This document shows positions 51,981-62,885 of a DNA stretch of 64,000 nucleotides, one piece after another. The notes under the pieces were generated by a model. That model ran no database searches and was not told the origin of the DNA. It was given only the letters and a program-made list of their open reading frames with translations. Positions within the stretch are counted from its first letter, which is position 1. Each line of letters opens with the position of its first letter. The position numbers and the translations under genes were made by a program. The DNA comes from Geodermatophilaceae bacterium NBWT11 (GTDB taxonomy: Bacteria > Actinomycetota > Actinomycetes > Mycobacteriales > Geodermatophilaceae), in NCBI GenBank assembly GCA_014218215.1, contig CP043652.1:2852001-2916000 (forward strand), written 5' to 3'.

Positions 51981-53765
51981 GTGTGCGGCATCTCGGCCGA
52001 GATCCGGTTCGACGGCGGGGTCGCCGACGTCGGCGCGGTCGCCGCGATGTGCGACGAGCTGGCCGCCCGCGGCCCGGACGGGTCGGGGGTCTGGCAGTCC
52101 GGCCCGGTCGCCCTCGGTCACCGGAGGCTGAAGATCATCGACCTCACCGAGGCCGGGGCCCAGCCGATGGTCGACATCGAGCTCGGGCTCACCTGCGTGT
52201 TCAACGGGATCGTCTACAACTACCGCGAGCTGCGCGAGGAGCTGCGGTCGGCGGGCTACCGGTTCGCCTCCACCAGCGACACCGAGGTGGTGCTCAAGGC
52301 CTACCACCGCTGGGGCGCGGCCTGCGTGGAGAAGTTCCTCGGCATGTTCGCCTTCGTCGTGGTCGAGCGCGGGTCGGGTCGCGTCGTCGTCGCCCGGGAC
52401 CGGCTCGGCATCAAGCCGGTGTACCTCAGCCGCGGGCCGGGCCGGGTGCGGATCGCCTCCAGCCTGCCGGCGCTGGTCCGCGCCGGGGGCGTGGACACCT
52501 CCATCGACCCGGTCGCCCTGCACCACTACATGTCCTTCCACTCCGTCGTCCCGGCGCCGCGGACGATCCTGGCCGGCGTCGGCAAGCTGCCCCCGGCCAC
52601 GGTGCGCACCTACGAGGCCGACGGCCGGGAGTCCGACTGGACGTACTGGTCCCCGGTGCACGAGCGGCGGGCCGACCTCGCCGACCTGGACCCGGTGCAG
52701 TGGCAGGAGCGGGTGCTGGAGCAGCTGCGGCTGGCCGTGCGCCGCCGGATGGTCGCCGACGTCCCGGTCGGGGTGCTGCTGTCGGGCGGACTGGACTCCA
52801 GCCTGATCGTCGGGCTGCTGGCCGAGGAGGGCCAACGCGACCTGGCCACCTTCTCCATCGGCTTCGAGGCCGTCGGCGGCCGGCAGGGCGACGAGTTCGC
52901 CTACTCCGACGTCATCGCCGAGCACTTCTCCACCGACCACCACCGGCTGCTGGTGCCCACCGCCGAGGTGCACGCCGGCCTGGACGGCGCGGTCGCGGCG
53001 ATGAGCGAGCCGATGGTCAGCCACGACTGCGTGGCCTTCTACCTGCTCGCCCAGCAGGTCAGCCAGCACGTGAAGGTGGTGCAGAGCGGACAGGGCGCCG
53101 ACGAGGTGCTGGCCGGCTACGACTGGTACCCGCCGCTGGACGGCGTCCCGACCGACCGGGCCGTGGACGCCTATGCCTCGGTGTTCGTCGACCGCCCGCA
53201 CGCCGAGCTGGCCGGCATCCTGAGCGACCGCTGGCTGGTCACCGACGACGTCAGCCGGGCCTTCGTCGCCGACCACTTCGCCCGCCCGGGCGCGGACACC
53301 ACGCTGGACCGGGCGCTGCGGCTGGACTCCACGATCATGCTGGTCGACGACCCGGTCAAGCGGGTCGACACCATGACGATGGCCTGGGGCCTGGAGGCAC
53401 GCGTGCCGTTCCTGGACCACGAGTTCGTCGAGCTCGCCGCCGCCGTCCCGCCGGAGCTGAAGCTGGCCCAGGGCGGCAAGGGCGTGCTCAAACAGGCCGC
53501 CCGCGCCGTCATCCCGGCGCACGTGATCGACCGGCCCAAGGGCTACTTCCCGGTGCCGGCGATCATCCACCTCGAGGGCGAGTACCTGGCCAGCGTGCGG
53601 GAGGCCCTGCAGGCGCCGGAGGCCCGCGAGCGTGGGCTCTTCCGCACTGACTACACCGCGCGGTTGCTGGCCGAGCCGAACACCCACCGCACGACGCTGG
53701 GGAGCAACCAGCTGTGGCAGGTGGGGTTGCTGGAGCTCTGGCTGCAGCGCCACGGCATCCGCTGA
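51981..53765 (+). CDS. AsnO-like glutamine amidotransferase (NAGGN-type)
   Basis: A 594-residue asparagine-synthase-like enzyme, class II amidotransferase. Cys2, exposed after Met removal (start GTG TGC GGC), is the glutaminase nucleophile. Residues 1-210 form the glutaminase domain (GHRRLKIIDLTEAGAQPMVD, CVFNGIVYNYRELREEL, KAYHRWGAACVEKFLGMFAF) and the synthetase domain has the PP-loop LLSGGLDSS at about 268-274 and SGQGADEVLAGYDWYPP. It closely resembles N-acetylglutaminylglutamine amidotransferase of the osmoprotectant NAGGN pathway rather than AsnB, and would amidate a dipeptide carboxylate. GTG 51981 follows GGAGGAGG. It heads a three-gene set with an S9 peptidase and an ATP-grasp ligase. 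Confidence 0.88.
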   Translation: MCGISAEIRFDGGVADVGAVAAMCDELAARGPDGSGVWQSGPVALGHRRLKIIDLTEAGAQPMVDIELGLTCVFNGIVYNYRELREELRSAGYRFASTSDTEVVLKAYHRWGAACVEKFLGMFAFVVVERGSGRVVVARDRLGIKPVYLSRGPGRVRIASSLPALVRAGGVDTSIDPVALHHYMSFHSVVPAPRTILAGVGKLPPATVRTYEADGRESDWTYWSPVHERRADLADLDPVQWQERVLEQLRLAVRRRMVADVPVGVLLSGGLDSSLIVGLLAEEGQRDLATFSIGFEAVGGRQGDEFAYSDVIAEHFSTDHHRLLVPTAEVHAGLDGAVAAMSEPMVSHDCVAFYLLAQQVSQHVKVVQSGQGADEVLAGYDWYPPLDGVPTDRAVDAYASVFVDRPHAELAGILSDRWLVTDDVSRAFVADHFARPGADTTLDRALRLDSTIMLVDDPVKRVDTMTMAWGLEARVPFLDHEFVELAAAVPPELKLAQGGKGVLKQAARAVIPAHVIDRPKGYFPVPAIIHLEGEYLASVREALQAPEARERGLFRTDYTARLLAEPNTHRTTLGSNQLWQVGLLELWLQRHGIR

Positions 53766-53839
53766 CGGGCAGCGGAACACCCGCCGGCCGTCATCTGCTG
53801 CACTGGCCCGACGTGTCCGCGATCCACCGAGGAGGTGGC

Positions 53840-55684
53840 ATGACCCGCACCATCGAGGACTCCCACGGCCTCGGCACCGACGTCCGGCTCGCCGTCACCG
53901 AGATCGCCGCGGCCGCCGGGGCCTGGTGCCCCGCGCTGGCCCCGACCGGCGACCGGGTCGCCTACGTCAGCGACCGCTCCGGCCGACCGCGGCTGGAGGT
54001 GGCGACGCTGGACCAGCAGACCCCGCCGGCGGTGGTCTCCGGCCCCGACCAGGAGGTCGTGTCGGTCGCCTGGTCGCCCGACGGCGAGTGGCTGGCCTTC
54101 CTGATCAGCCCCGGCGGCTCCATCTGCGCCCAGCTCTGGGTCGCCCACGCCGACGGCTCCGAGCCCCGGCTGGTCGCCGGGGAGGACCTCCGCTGCACCG
54201 TCTTCGCCGGGGGCTGGACCGCCCGGCCGGGCCACTACGCGTGCACGATCGCCGACGGCCCCGGTGCCGACGTCGTCCTGGTCGACGTGGTCAGCGGGGC
54301 GCACCGCACGTTGGCCACCGGCGGCTTCCTGGCCGTCACGGCGGTCGCTCCCGACGAGGGCCGGCTGCTGGCCCGCCGCGGTCCGCGCGGGCACCGGCAC
54401 GTCGTGCTCGTCGACGTCCCCACCGGGCAGCAGACCCGGGTCGTGCCGACCGGCTCGCCGGGGTGGCAGCAGAGCGAGGACGGCCGGTTCGGTCCCGACG
54501 GCCGCTCGGTCTACCTGCGGGCGGCGCTGCCCGGGCCGCCGGGGGAGGACCGCACCGGGCTGCTCGTCGTCCCCCTGTCCGCGGACGGCGCACCCGGCGT
54601 GGCCGAGGTGCTGGTCAGCCGGCCGGACGCCGACCTGGACGGCTACGCCGTGCGCGCCGACGGGTCGGTGTTGTGCTTGTGGAACGTCGGCGGGGTGAGC
54701 GAGCTGGAGCTCCGCCGGGTCGACGACGGCGCCCTGGTGCGGGCGGTCGAGCTCCCGCTGCCGGTGATGCCCGGCTGGTCGCTGGCCGCCGACGGCGGGT
54801 CGCTGGTCGCCGAGCTCACCGGCCCGGGTGCCCCTCGCGGGCTGTGGGTCGTGGACCTGGCCGACGGCACCTCGCGTCCGCTGCCCAGCGCCCCGCGACT
54901 GCCGAACCCCGACCTGCTGGTCACCCCCGTCCGGCACCCCTACCGGGCCGCCGACGGGCTGGCACTGGAGGGCTGGCTCTACACCCCGCCCGACGTGCAC
55001 GGCCCCAACCGCACGGTGGTCGTCTTCCACGGCGGGCCCGAGGGTCAGGAGCGGCCCTCGTGGTCGCCGGTGGCCCAGGCGCTGGTGGCGGCCGGGCTGA
55101 CCGTCTTCGCGCCCAACGTGCGCGGCTCGGGCGGACGGGGAGCGGCGTTCATGGCCGCCGACGACGTCGACGCCCGCGAGGCCTCCTTCGCCGACGTGCC
55201 CGCGACAGTCGAGCACCTGGTGCAGGCCGGCATCGCGACCCCGGGCCGGGTGGGGGCGCACGGCTGGTCCTACGGCGGGTACCTGACGCTGGTCGCGCTG
55301 ACCCGCTGGCCCGACCTCTTCGCCGCCGGGGTCTCGCTGGCCGGGATGAGCGACCTGCGCAGCTTCTTCGCCGGCACCGAGCCGTGGATGGCCGCGGCGT
55401 CGACCACCGAGTACGGCGATCCCGTCACCGACCGTGAGATGCTTGCCACGATCAGTCCGATGACGGCACTGGAGGCCTTGCGGTCACCGGTCCTGCTGGC
55501 GCACGGTGACCGGGACACGAACGTCCCCGTCGCGGAGTCGGTCCAGGCCCACCAGGCGCTGACCGCCCTCGGCGCCCCCACCGAGCTCCTGCTCCTGCCC
55601 GGCGAGGGCCACACCGTGGTGGGCCGGGAGAACCTCGTCGAACTGACCGAACGGACCACCGCGTGGTTCGACCGCTGGCTGTGA
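53840..55684 (+). CDS. S9-family (prolyl-oligopeptidase-type) serine peptidase
   Basis: A 614-residue alpha/beta-hydrolase peptidase. Residues of about 30-360 are a beta-propeller with TolB/WD40-like blades (AWSPDGEWLAFLIS, APDEGRLLARRG, ADGSVLCLWNVGG), and the catalytic domain has nucleophile Ser477 in HGWSYGGY, Asp559 in HGDRDTNVPV and His591 in LLPGEGHTVVGREN. No signal peptide is visible, so it acts in the cytoplasm. The ATG has a strong GAGGAGGTG site. It lies 74 bases after the amidotransferase and 7 bases before the ATP-grasp gene, which suggests processing of an amidated peptide. Confidence 0.9.
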   Translation: MTRTIEDSHGLGTDVRLAVTEIAAAAGAWCPALAPTGDRVAYVSDRSGRPRLEVATLDQQTPPAVVSGPDQEVVSVAWSPDGEWLAFLISPGGSICAQLWVAHADGSEPRLVAGEDLRCTVFAGGWTARPGHYACTIADGPGADVVLVDVVSGAHRTLATGGFLAVTAVAPDEGRLLARRGPRGHRHVVLVDVPTGQQTRVVPTGSPGWQQSEDGRFGPDGRSVYLRAALPGPPGEDRTGLLVVPLSADGAPGVAEVLVSRPDADLDGYAVRADGSVLCLWNVGGVSELELRRVDDGALVRAVELPLPVMPGWSLAADGGSLVAELTGPGAPRGLWVVDLADGTSRPLPSAPRLPNPDLLVTPVRHPYRAADGLALEGWLYTPPDVHGPNRTVVVFHGGPEGQERPSWSPVAQALVAAGLTVFAPNVRGSGGRGAAFMAADDVDAREASFADVPATVEHLVQAGIATPGRVGAHGWSYGGYLTLVALTRWPDLFAAGVSLAGMSDLRSFFAGTEPWMAAASTTEYGDPVTDREMLATISPMTALEALRSPVLLAHGDRDTNVPVAESVQAHQALTALGAPTELLLLPGEGHTVVGRENLVELTERTTAWFDRWL

Positions 55685-55691
55685 GGGACAC

Positions 55692-57176
55692 GTGACCGAG
55701 GCGACCGGGGTCTTCGCGCGGTACCCGAGCACACCGGCCGACGAGGCCGTGGGCCCCGACGGGACCCTGGCCCCGGGTTACGTCCCCGTGGCCCCGGCGC
55801 TGGAGGAGCTCGGCGGCGTGGGCCTGGCCTCCGCCGTGGACGAGATGGGCCGCGAGCGGCGGGCGCGCGGCGTGGTCTTCGGCGCCTTCGTGGACGGCGA
55901 GATGCGCGAGCACCCCTTCCCGCTGGACCCGGTCCCCCGTCTGGTGCCGGCCGCGGACTGGGCGCACGTGGCTGCCGGCGTCGAGCAGCGCACCCGCGCG
56001 CTCAACGCCTTCCTCACCGACGTCTACCGCCCGGTCGGCCGGCGCCGCTCGGACCCCGAGGCGCAGCTGCCGGAGTCCGTCCGCGCCGGGGTCGTCCCCG
56101 AGTGGCTCGTCACCCGCAGCCCCGGCTTCCGACCCGGCGCGGTCGGCCTGGCCGCCCCCGGGCAGCAGCGGGTGACCGTGGCCGGCCTGGACCTGCTGCA
56201 CGGCCCCGACGGCTGGGTGGTGCTGGAGGACAACCTCCGGGTGCCCTCGGGCATCGGCTACGCCATCGTCAACCGGGACAGCAGCCGGGCCGCGCTGCCC
56301 GGGCTCTTCGCCGGGGTCGGCGGGCTCGCCGAACCGCACGGGGCCGTCGACGTCCTCAGGGCCGCCCTGGCCGACGCCGCGCCCCCCGCCTGCACCGGGG
56401 TCCCGCAGATCGCGCTGTTGAGCGACGGCCCGCTGAACACCGCGTGGTTCGAGCACCGGCTCCTCGCCGAGGCGATGGGCGTGCCGATCGCGACCCCGGA
56501 CACGCTCTGGTCGACCCCCGCCGGCGGGGTCGCCGTGGAGGTGGACGGCGAGCGGGTCGCCGTCGACGTGCTCTACCGCCGTTTCGACGAGGACGACCTC
56601 GCCGCACACCTCAACGCCCACGGCACCCCGTTGGACGTGCTGCTCGGCGAGGCGGTGCGGGCCGGGAAGCTGGCCATCGGCAACGTGCCGGGCAACGGGG
56701 TGGCCGACGACAAGGCCACCTACTGCCACGTGCCGGCGATGATCCGGTTCTACCTGGGCGAGGAGCCGGTGCTGGCCACCGTGCCCACCTGGGTGCTCGC
56801 CGACGCGGGCGACTACGCCGCGGTGCGCGACCGGTTGCACGAGCTCGTGGTCAAGCCGGTCGACGGCTACGGCGGGCGGGGCGTCGTCTTCGGCCCGACC
56901 TGCTCGGCGGCCGAGCTGGCGCAGCTGGAGGCCGAGGTCGCCCTCACCCCGCACCGCTTCGTCGCCCAGGAGCCGGTCGACTTCTCCACCGTGCCCACGC
57001 TGGTCGACGGCGTCGTCGTCCCCCGGCACGCCGACCTGCGGGTCTTCGCCGTCGCCGGGTCCTCGACCCGGGTCGTCCCCGCGCCGCTGACCCGGGTGGC
57101 GCTGGAGGAGGGCTCGCTGCTGGTCAACTCCAGCCGCGGCGGCGGCAGCAAGGACACCTGGCTGCTACCGGCCTGA
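55692..57176 (+). CDS. Circularly permuted type-2 ATP-grasp ligase
   Basis: A 494-residue ATP-grasp amide ligase of the CP_ATPgrasp (DUF404/DUF407) group. Conserved parts: GLDLLHGPDGWVVLEDNLRVPSGIGYAIVNRDSSR, IALLSDGPLNTAWFEHRLLAEAMGVPIATPDTLW, VDVLYRRFDEDDL, IGNVPGNGVADDKATYCHVPAMIRFYLGEEPVLATVPTW, ELVVKPVDGYGGRGVVFGP (ATP-binding Lys) and FVAQEPVDFSTVPTLVDGVVVPRHADLRVFAVAG. The alpha-E domain and transglutaminase partner that often accompany such proteins are absent here. It would link an amino-acid or peptide carboxylate to an amine. GTG 55692 follows GAGGG. Its last 20 bases are duplicated downstream of the fic gene. Confidence 0.9.
   Translation: MTEATGVFARYPSTPADEAVGPDGTLAPGYVPVAPALEELGGVGLASAVDEMGRERRARGVVFGAFVDGEMREHPFPLDPVPRLVPAADWAHVAAGVEQRTRALNAFLTDVYRPVGRRRSDPEAQLPESVRAGVVPEWLVTRSPGFRPGAVGLAAPGQQRVTVAGLDLLHGPDGWVVLEDNLRVPSGIGYAIVNRDSSRAALPGLFAGVGGLAEPHGAVDVLRAALADAAPPACTGVPQIALLSDGPLNTAWFEHRLLAEAMGVPIATPDTLWSTPAGGVAVEVDGERVAVDVLYRRFDEDDLAAHLNAHGTPLDVLLGEAVRAGKLAIGNVPGNGVADDKATYCHVPAMIRFYLGEEPVLATVPTWVLADAGDYAAVRDRLHELVVKPVDGYGGRGVVFGPTCSAAELAQLEAEVALTPHRFVAQEPVDFSTVPTLVDGVVVPRHADLRVFAVAGSSTRVVPAPLTRVALEEGSLLVNSSRGGGSKDTWLLPA
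57157..57176 (+). repeat. 20-bp direct repeat, left copy (at end of ATP-grasp gene)
   Basis: CCTGGCTGCTACCGGCCTGA, identical to 58460-58479 and flanked by mismatches on both sides. The two copies bracket the fic gene; this copy includes the ATP-grasp stop. Confidence 0.95.
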
Positions 57177-57243
57177 CGGTCTACCAACCGGATGGTTGTC
57201 ATTGTGACGTGTCATGGGGGGTGAAATGAAACCCTGAGACGTA

Positions 57244-57249
57244 TAGAGT
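57244..57249 (+). promoter_or_regulatory. -10 box, leaderless promoter of fic
   Basis: TAGAGT, 6 bases before GTG 57256, in an AT-rich patch. No ribosome site is visible between box and start. Confidence 0.5.
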
Positions 57250-57255
57250 TACATT

Positions 57256-58440
57256 GTGCGGGCCGAACTCTTTCAGAACAGTCCTTCAGGTTCACTCGTA
57301 CCCATCAGCGGTACAGATCCGCGTTTCGGTCCATGGCAGCACGTGGCCTTCGTGCCGCTGCCGCTAGAGCGAGTCACACCCCCTTTGAGCGCGACGACGT
57401 TCAACGCGGTCGCCAGAGCGAGGGCGGCGCTCGCCTCTTTGGACAGTTCTGCGAAGCGGTTGCCGAACCCGGCGCTGCTCCGGCGGTCGTCTCTGTCCCG
57501 TGAGGCGCAGAGCACGTCTGCACTTGAGGGCACCTACGCCCCCCTCCAGGAGGTCCTCGCGGCTGATGAGGACGAGGACCAGTCGGACGAGGAACTCCGA
57601 GAAGTCCTCAACTACCTCCGGGCGGCTGAGCACGCCTTCGCGTGGGTCGGCGAGGGGCGCCCACTCACTTTGGGGCTGTTGATCGAGCTTCAGGCGCGGT
57701 TGGTCAGGGGGACGACAGCAGAGACGGTGAGCTCCGGCCGGGTGCGGGACATTCAGGTGGTCATCGGGGCCCGACGAGGTGCGAGAGTCCAGGATGCTCG
57801 GTTCATCCCCCGGCCGCCGGGGCCGGAACTCGAGGCCCAGGTCCGGGACTGGCTCGACTGGGTGGGCGCGGACCACGGAAACGAGATCGACCCGGTCGTT
57901 GCCGCAGCGATGGGCCACTACCAGTTCGAGACCCTCCACCCGTTCAACGACGGCAACGGGCGTATCGGTCGTCTCTTCATCGTCCTGCAGCTGCTCCACG
58001 AAGGTGTGTTGACCGAACCGACCCTCACGGTGTCCCCGTGGTTCGAGGCTCGCCGAGCGGACTACTTCGATCGGCTCCTGGGAGTGAGTTCGGCTGGCAA
58101 CTGGAACGACTGGGTGCGGTTCTTCGCCGATGGCCTCACAGCCTCAGCGGTCGAGACAGCCGCGCAGCTGGAGGACCTGTTGTCGGTGCAGGCGGATCTG
58201 AAGGACCGGGTGAAGGCGGCGGGCCTACGCGCCGACACCGCGATCTCCCTTGTCGACTTCGCGCTGGCCCGGCCCATCTTCACAGTGCGGCAGGTAGAGC
58301 GTCGCCTGGGTGTCACCTACGCTCGAGCCAATGGTCTCGTCGCGCAGCTGGTCGAAGCCGGGGTGCTCGCCCCCCACGACGAGGCTCGGTACAACCGGAC
58401 GTTCTCAGCGCCCGACGTGCTGGCGGTTCTTCTGCGCTGA
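57256..58440 (+). CDS. Fic-family protein (AMPylase type, N-terminal inhibitory helix)
   Basis: A 394-residue Fic-domain protein that probably transfers AMP to a target protein. The active loop HPFNDGNGRIGR is at residues 228-239. The class II autoinhibitory motif (S/T)-x3-E-(G/N) is seen as T87-SAL-E91-G92, so activity should be self-restrained. A C-terminal winged-helix-like region (TAISLVDFALARPIFTVRQVERRLGVTYARANGLVAQLVEAGVLA) may bind DNA. The gene is visibly poorer in G+C than its neighbours (28 of 60 bases in 57241-57300) and uses codons such as CTT, TCT, AGT. It is bracketed by the 20-bp repeat, evidence of transfer. No antitoxin gene lies beside it. Confidence 0.93.
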   Translation: MRAELFQNSPSGSLVPISGTDPRFGPWQHVAFVPLPLERVTPPLSATTFNAVARARAALASLDSSAKRLPNPALLRRSSLSREAQSTSALEGTYAPLQEVLAADEDEDQSDEELREVLNYLRAAEHAFAWVGEGRPLTLGLLIELQARLVRGTTAETVSSGRVRDIQVVIGARRGARVQDARFIPRPPGPELEAQVRDWLDWVGADHGNEIDPVVAAAMGHYQFETLHPFNDGNGRIGRLFIVLQLLHEGVLTEPTLTVSPWFEARRADYFDRLLGVSSAGNWNDWVRFFADGLTASAVETAAQLEDLLSVQADLKDRVKAAGLRADTAISLVDFALARPIFTVRQVERRLGVTYARANGLVAQLVEAGVLAPHDEARYNRTFSAPDVLAVLLR

Positions 58441-58458
58441 CCGCTCGCCACGGTCAGC
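58436..58458 (+). terminator. Hairpin at the fic stop codon
   Basis: GCTGACCG (58436-58443) pairs with CGGTCAGC (58451-58458), loop of 7 bases; the fic TGA lies in the left arm. It is the end of the inserted segment. Confidence 0.6.
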
Positions 58459-58459
58459 C

Positions 58460-58475
58460 CCTGGCTGCTACCGGC

Positions 58476-58479
<4 letters not shown>
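58460..58479 (+). repeat. 20-bp direct repeat, right copy
   Basis: Same 20 bases as 57157-57176, starting 1303 bases later. It runs straight into the long hairpin at 58476, so this copy keeps the native stop-and-terminator junction. Confidence 0.95.
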
Positions 58480-60829
<2,350 letters not shown>

Positions 60830-60926
60830 TCACCTGCGGTGGAGCCCAACCGGACCGTCCCGCCCAGCGGGACCTGCGACCGGCGTCACACCGGGCAGGG
60901 TGGTTGCGGGGTGGGAGCATGACGGC

Positions 60927-61565
60927 GTGCCCGACCTGACCACCATGCGCCGCGACTACGACGACTCCGTCTTCTCCGAGGCCTCGCTGGCGCCCACCTG
61001 GCACGAGCAGCTCGAGCGGTGGTTCGCCGAGGCCGTCGCCGCCGAGCTGGTGGAGCCCAACGCGATGGTCGTGGCCACCGCCGACGCCGACGGCGCCCCG
61101 GATGCCCGCATCGTGCTGATGAAGGGCCTGGACGCCGACGGGATCGTCTTCGTGAGCAACCACGCCTCGGCGAAGGGCGCCCAGCTGGCCGCCGACGACC
61201 GGGTCGCGCTGGTGTTCCCGTGGCACGCCCAGCAGCGGCAGGTGCGGGTCACCGGCACCGCCGCCCGGCTGGACGACGCCGCCTCCGACGCGCTGTGGGA
61301 CGCCCGCCCCCGCGGTGCCCAGCTCGCGGCCGCCGCCACCCCGCAGTCCTCGGTCGTGGCCTCCCGCGAGGCCCTGGTGGACGCCTTCCGCGAGCTGGGG
61401 GAGCAGACCGAGGGCAAGCTGCCCCGCCCGGCGTCCTGGGGCGGCTACCGGGTGACGCCGCAGGCCGTCGAGTTCTGGCAGGGCGGGCACGACCGGCTGC
61501 ACGACCGGCTGCGGTTCTCCCGGGACGACGCCGGCACCTGGGCCGTCACCCGACTCGCACCGTGA
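60927..61565 (+). CDS. pdxH: Pyridoxamine/pyridoxine 5'-phosphate oxidase
   Basis: FMN-dependent enzyme making pyridoxal 5'-phosphate, the cofactor also used by SerC next to it. The protein has 212 residues. It starts LTTMRRDYDDSVFSEASLAPTWHEQLERWFAEAVAAELVEPNAMVVATADADGAPDARIVLMKGLDADGIVFVSNHASAKGAQLA, the family core with the FMN-binding RIVLMKG and SNHxSxKG blocks, and ends RPASWGGYRVTPQAVEFWQGGHDRLHDRLRFSRDD. GTG 60927 follows GGGAG. Its stop overlaps the next gene's start as GTGA. Confidence 0.95.
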   Translation: MPDLTTMRRDYDDSVFSEASLAPTWHEQLERWFAEAVAAELVEPNAMVVATADADGAPDARIVLMKGLDADGIVFVSNHASAKGAQLAADDRVALVFPWHAQQRQVRVTGTAARLDDAASDALWDARPRGAQLAAAATPQSSVVASREALVDAFRELGEQTEGKLPRPASWGGYRVTPQAVEFWQGGHDRLHDRLRFSRDDAGTWAVTRLAP

Positions 61566-62863
61566 GCTCGCCGATCGACGGGCCGGCACCGGAGGAGACG
61601 CCACCGCGGTCGAGGCGCCGCGGGTTCGCCATCGACACCACCCCGCTGCGCAACCCGGCCTACCGGCGGCTCTTCGGCGGCATCACCGTCACCATGCTCG
61701 GCCAGCAGATGACGCTGGTCGCCGTCCCGTTCCAGGTCTACGCGATGACCGGCTCGTCGCTGCTGGTCGGCGTCACCTCGGTGGTCGCCCTGGTGCCGCT
61801 GGTGGTGTTCGGCCTGCTGGGCGGGGCGATCGCCGACGCGATGGACCGCCGCAAGCTGATGCTGGTCACCTCGATCGGTGCCGCGGTCACCAGTGCCCTG
61901 CTGGCGGTGCAGGCGGGCCTCGGGATGGACTCCCTGGCCGTGCTGTGGGTGCTCACGGCGCTGGTCTCGGCGTTCTCCGCGGTCAACCAGCCCACCCGCA
62001 GCGCCGCCATCCCGGCGATCGTCGGGGCCGACCTGGTGCCCGCGGCGAACGCGCTGGCCATGACCGTGCGCCAGGTCGGGGTCATCGCCGGGCCGCTGCT
62101 GGCCGGGGTGCTCATCGGCCAGGGCGAGCTGTTCCTGACCTACGTGGTCGACGCCGTCGGCTTCGCCGTCGCGGTCCTGCTGGTGCGCGGGCTGCCGCCG
62201 CTGCCCGTCGCCGGTGCGGCCGACCGGCTCCGGCTGGGGGCCGCGGTGCGCGGGGTGGGGGAGGGCTTCGTCTTCCTGCGCACCCAGCCCGTGCTCCTGA
62301 TGACCTTCGTCGTCGACGTCATCGCGATGCTCTTCGCCTGGCCGCAGGCGGTCTTCCCGCAGCTGGCCGCCACCGCCTACAGCGGTGACGCCAACAGCCT
62401 GGGCTGGCTGTACGCGGGCATCTCGATCGGCTCGCTGGTGATGGGGCTGACCTCGGGCTGGGTCAGCCGGGTCGACCGGCAGGGCGCCGTCGTCCTCGGC
62501 GCGATCGCGGTGTGGGGTGTGGCGATCGTCGGGTTCGGCCTCGCCGGGTCGCTGTGGGTCGCCGTCCTCTGCCTGGCCGTGGCCGGTGCCGGTGACATGG
62601 TCAGCGCGGTGCTCCGCTCCTCGATGCTGCAGCTGGCCGCCCCGGACGACATGCGCGGCCGGATGCAGGGCGTGTTCATCGTCGTCGTCGCCGGGGGCCC
62701 GCGGCTGGGCGACCTGCGCGCCGGGGCCGTCGCCAGCGCGTTCGGGGTCTCGATCGCGATGTGGACCGGTGGGGTGGTCATCGTCGTCGCGATGGCGGTC
62801 GTCGCGGTCGCCGTCCCGTCCTTCTGGGCCTTCCGGGCCTCGCGGGTCACGCTTCACCCGTGA
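61562..62863 (+). CDS. MFS transporter (MFS_3/EntS-like)
   Basis: A 433-residue transporter of 12 helices: FAIDTTPLRNPAYRRLFGGITVTMLGQQMTLVAVPFQVYAMTGSSLLVGVTSVVALVPLVVFGLLGGAIADAMDRRKLMLV, the enterobactin-exporter (EntS) like start with the loop motif ADAMDRRKLM, and RSSMLQLAAPDDMRGRMQGVFIVVVAGGPRLGDLRAGAVASAFG. It is coupled to pdxH by a 4-base overlap. A siderophore or drug-type substrate is possible; nothing in the neighbourhood settles it. Confidence 0.85.
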   Translation: MSSPIDGPAPEETPPRSRRRGFAIDTTPLRNPAYRRLFGGITVTMLGQQMTLVAVPFQVYAMTGSSLLVGVTSVVALVPLVVFGLLGGAIADAMDRRKLMLVTSIGAAVTSALLAVQAGLGMDSLAVLWVLTALVSAFSAVNQPTRSAAIPAIVGADLVPAANALAMTVRQVGVIAGPLLAGVLIGQGELFLTYVVDAVGFAVAVLLVRGLPPLPVAGAADRLRLGAAVRGVGEGFVFLRTQPVLLMTFVVDVIAMLFAWPQAVFPQLAATAYSGDANSLGWLYAGISIGSLVMGLTSGWVSRVDRQGAVVLGAIAVWGVAIVGFGLAGSLWVAVLCLAVAGAGDMVSAVLRSSMLQLAAPDDMRGRMQGVFIVVVAGGPRLGDLRAGAVASAFGVSIAMWTGGVVIVVAMAVVAVAVPSFWAFRASRVTLHP

Positions 62864-62885
62864 CCGACCGGGGCACAGCTGGCTC

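Noticed and set aside
51981..53765. Plain asparagine synthase (AsnB) annotation
   Set aside because: The sequence pattern and the neighbouring ATP-grasp and peptidase genes fit the NAGGN-type amidotransferase better; no aspartate-pathway genes are near.
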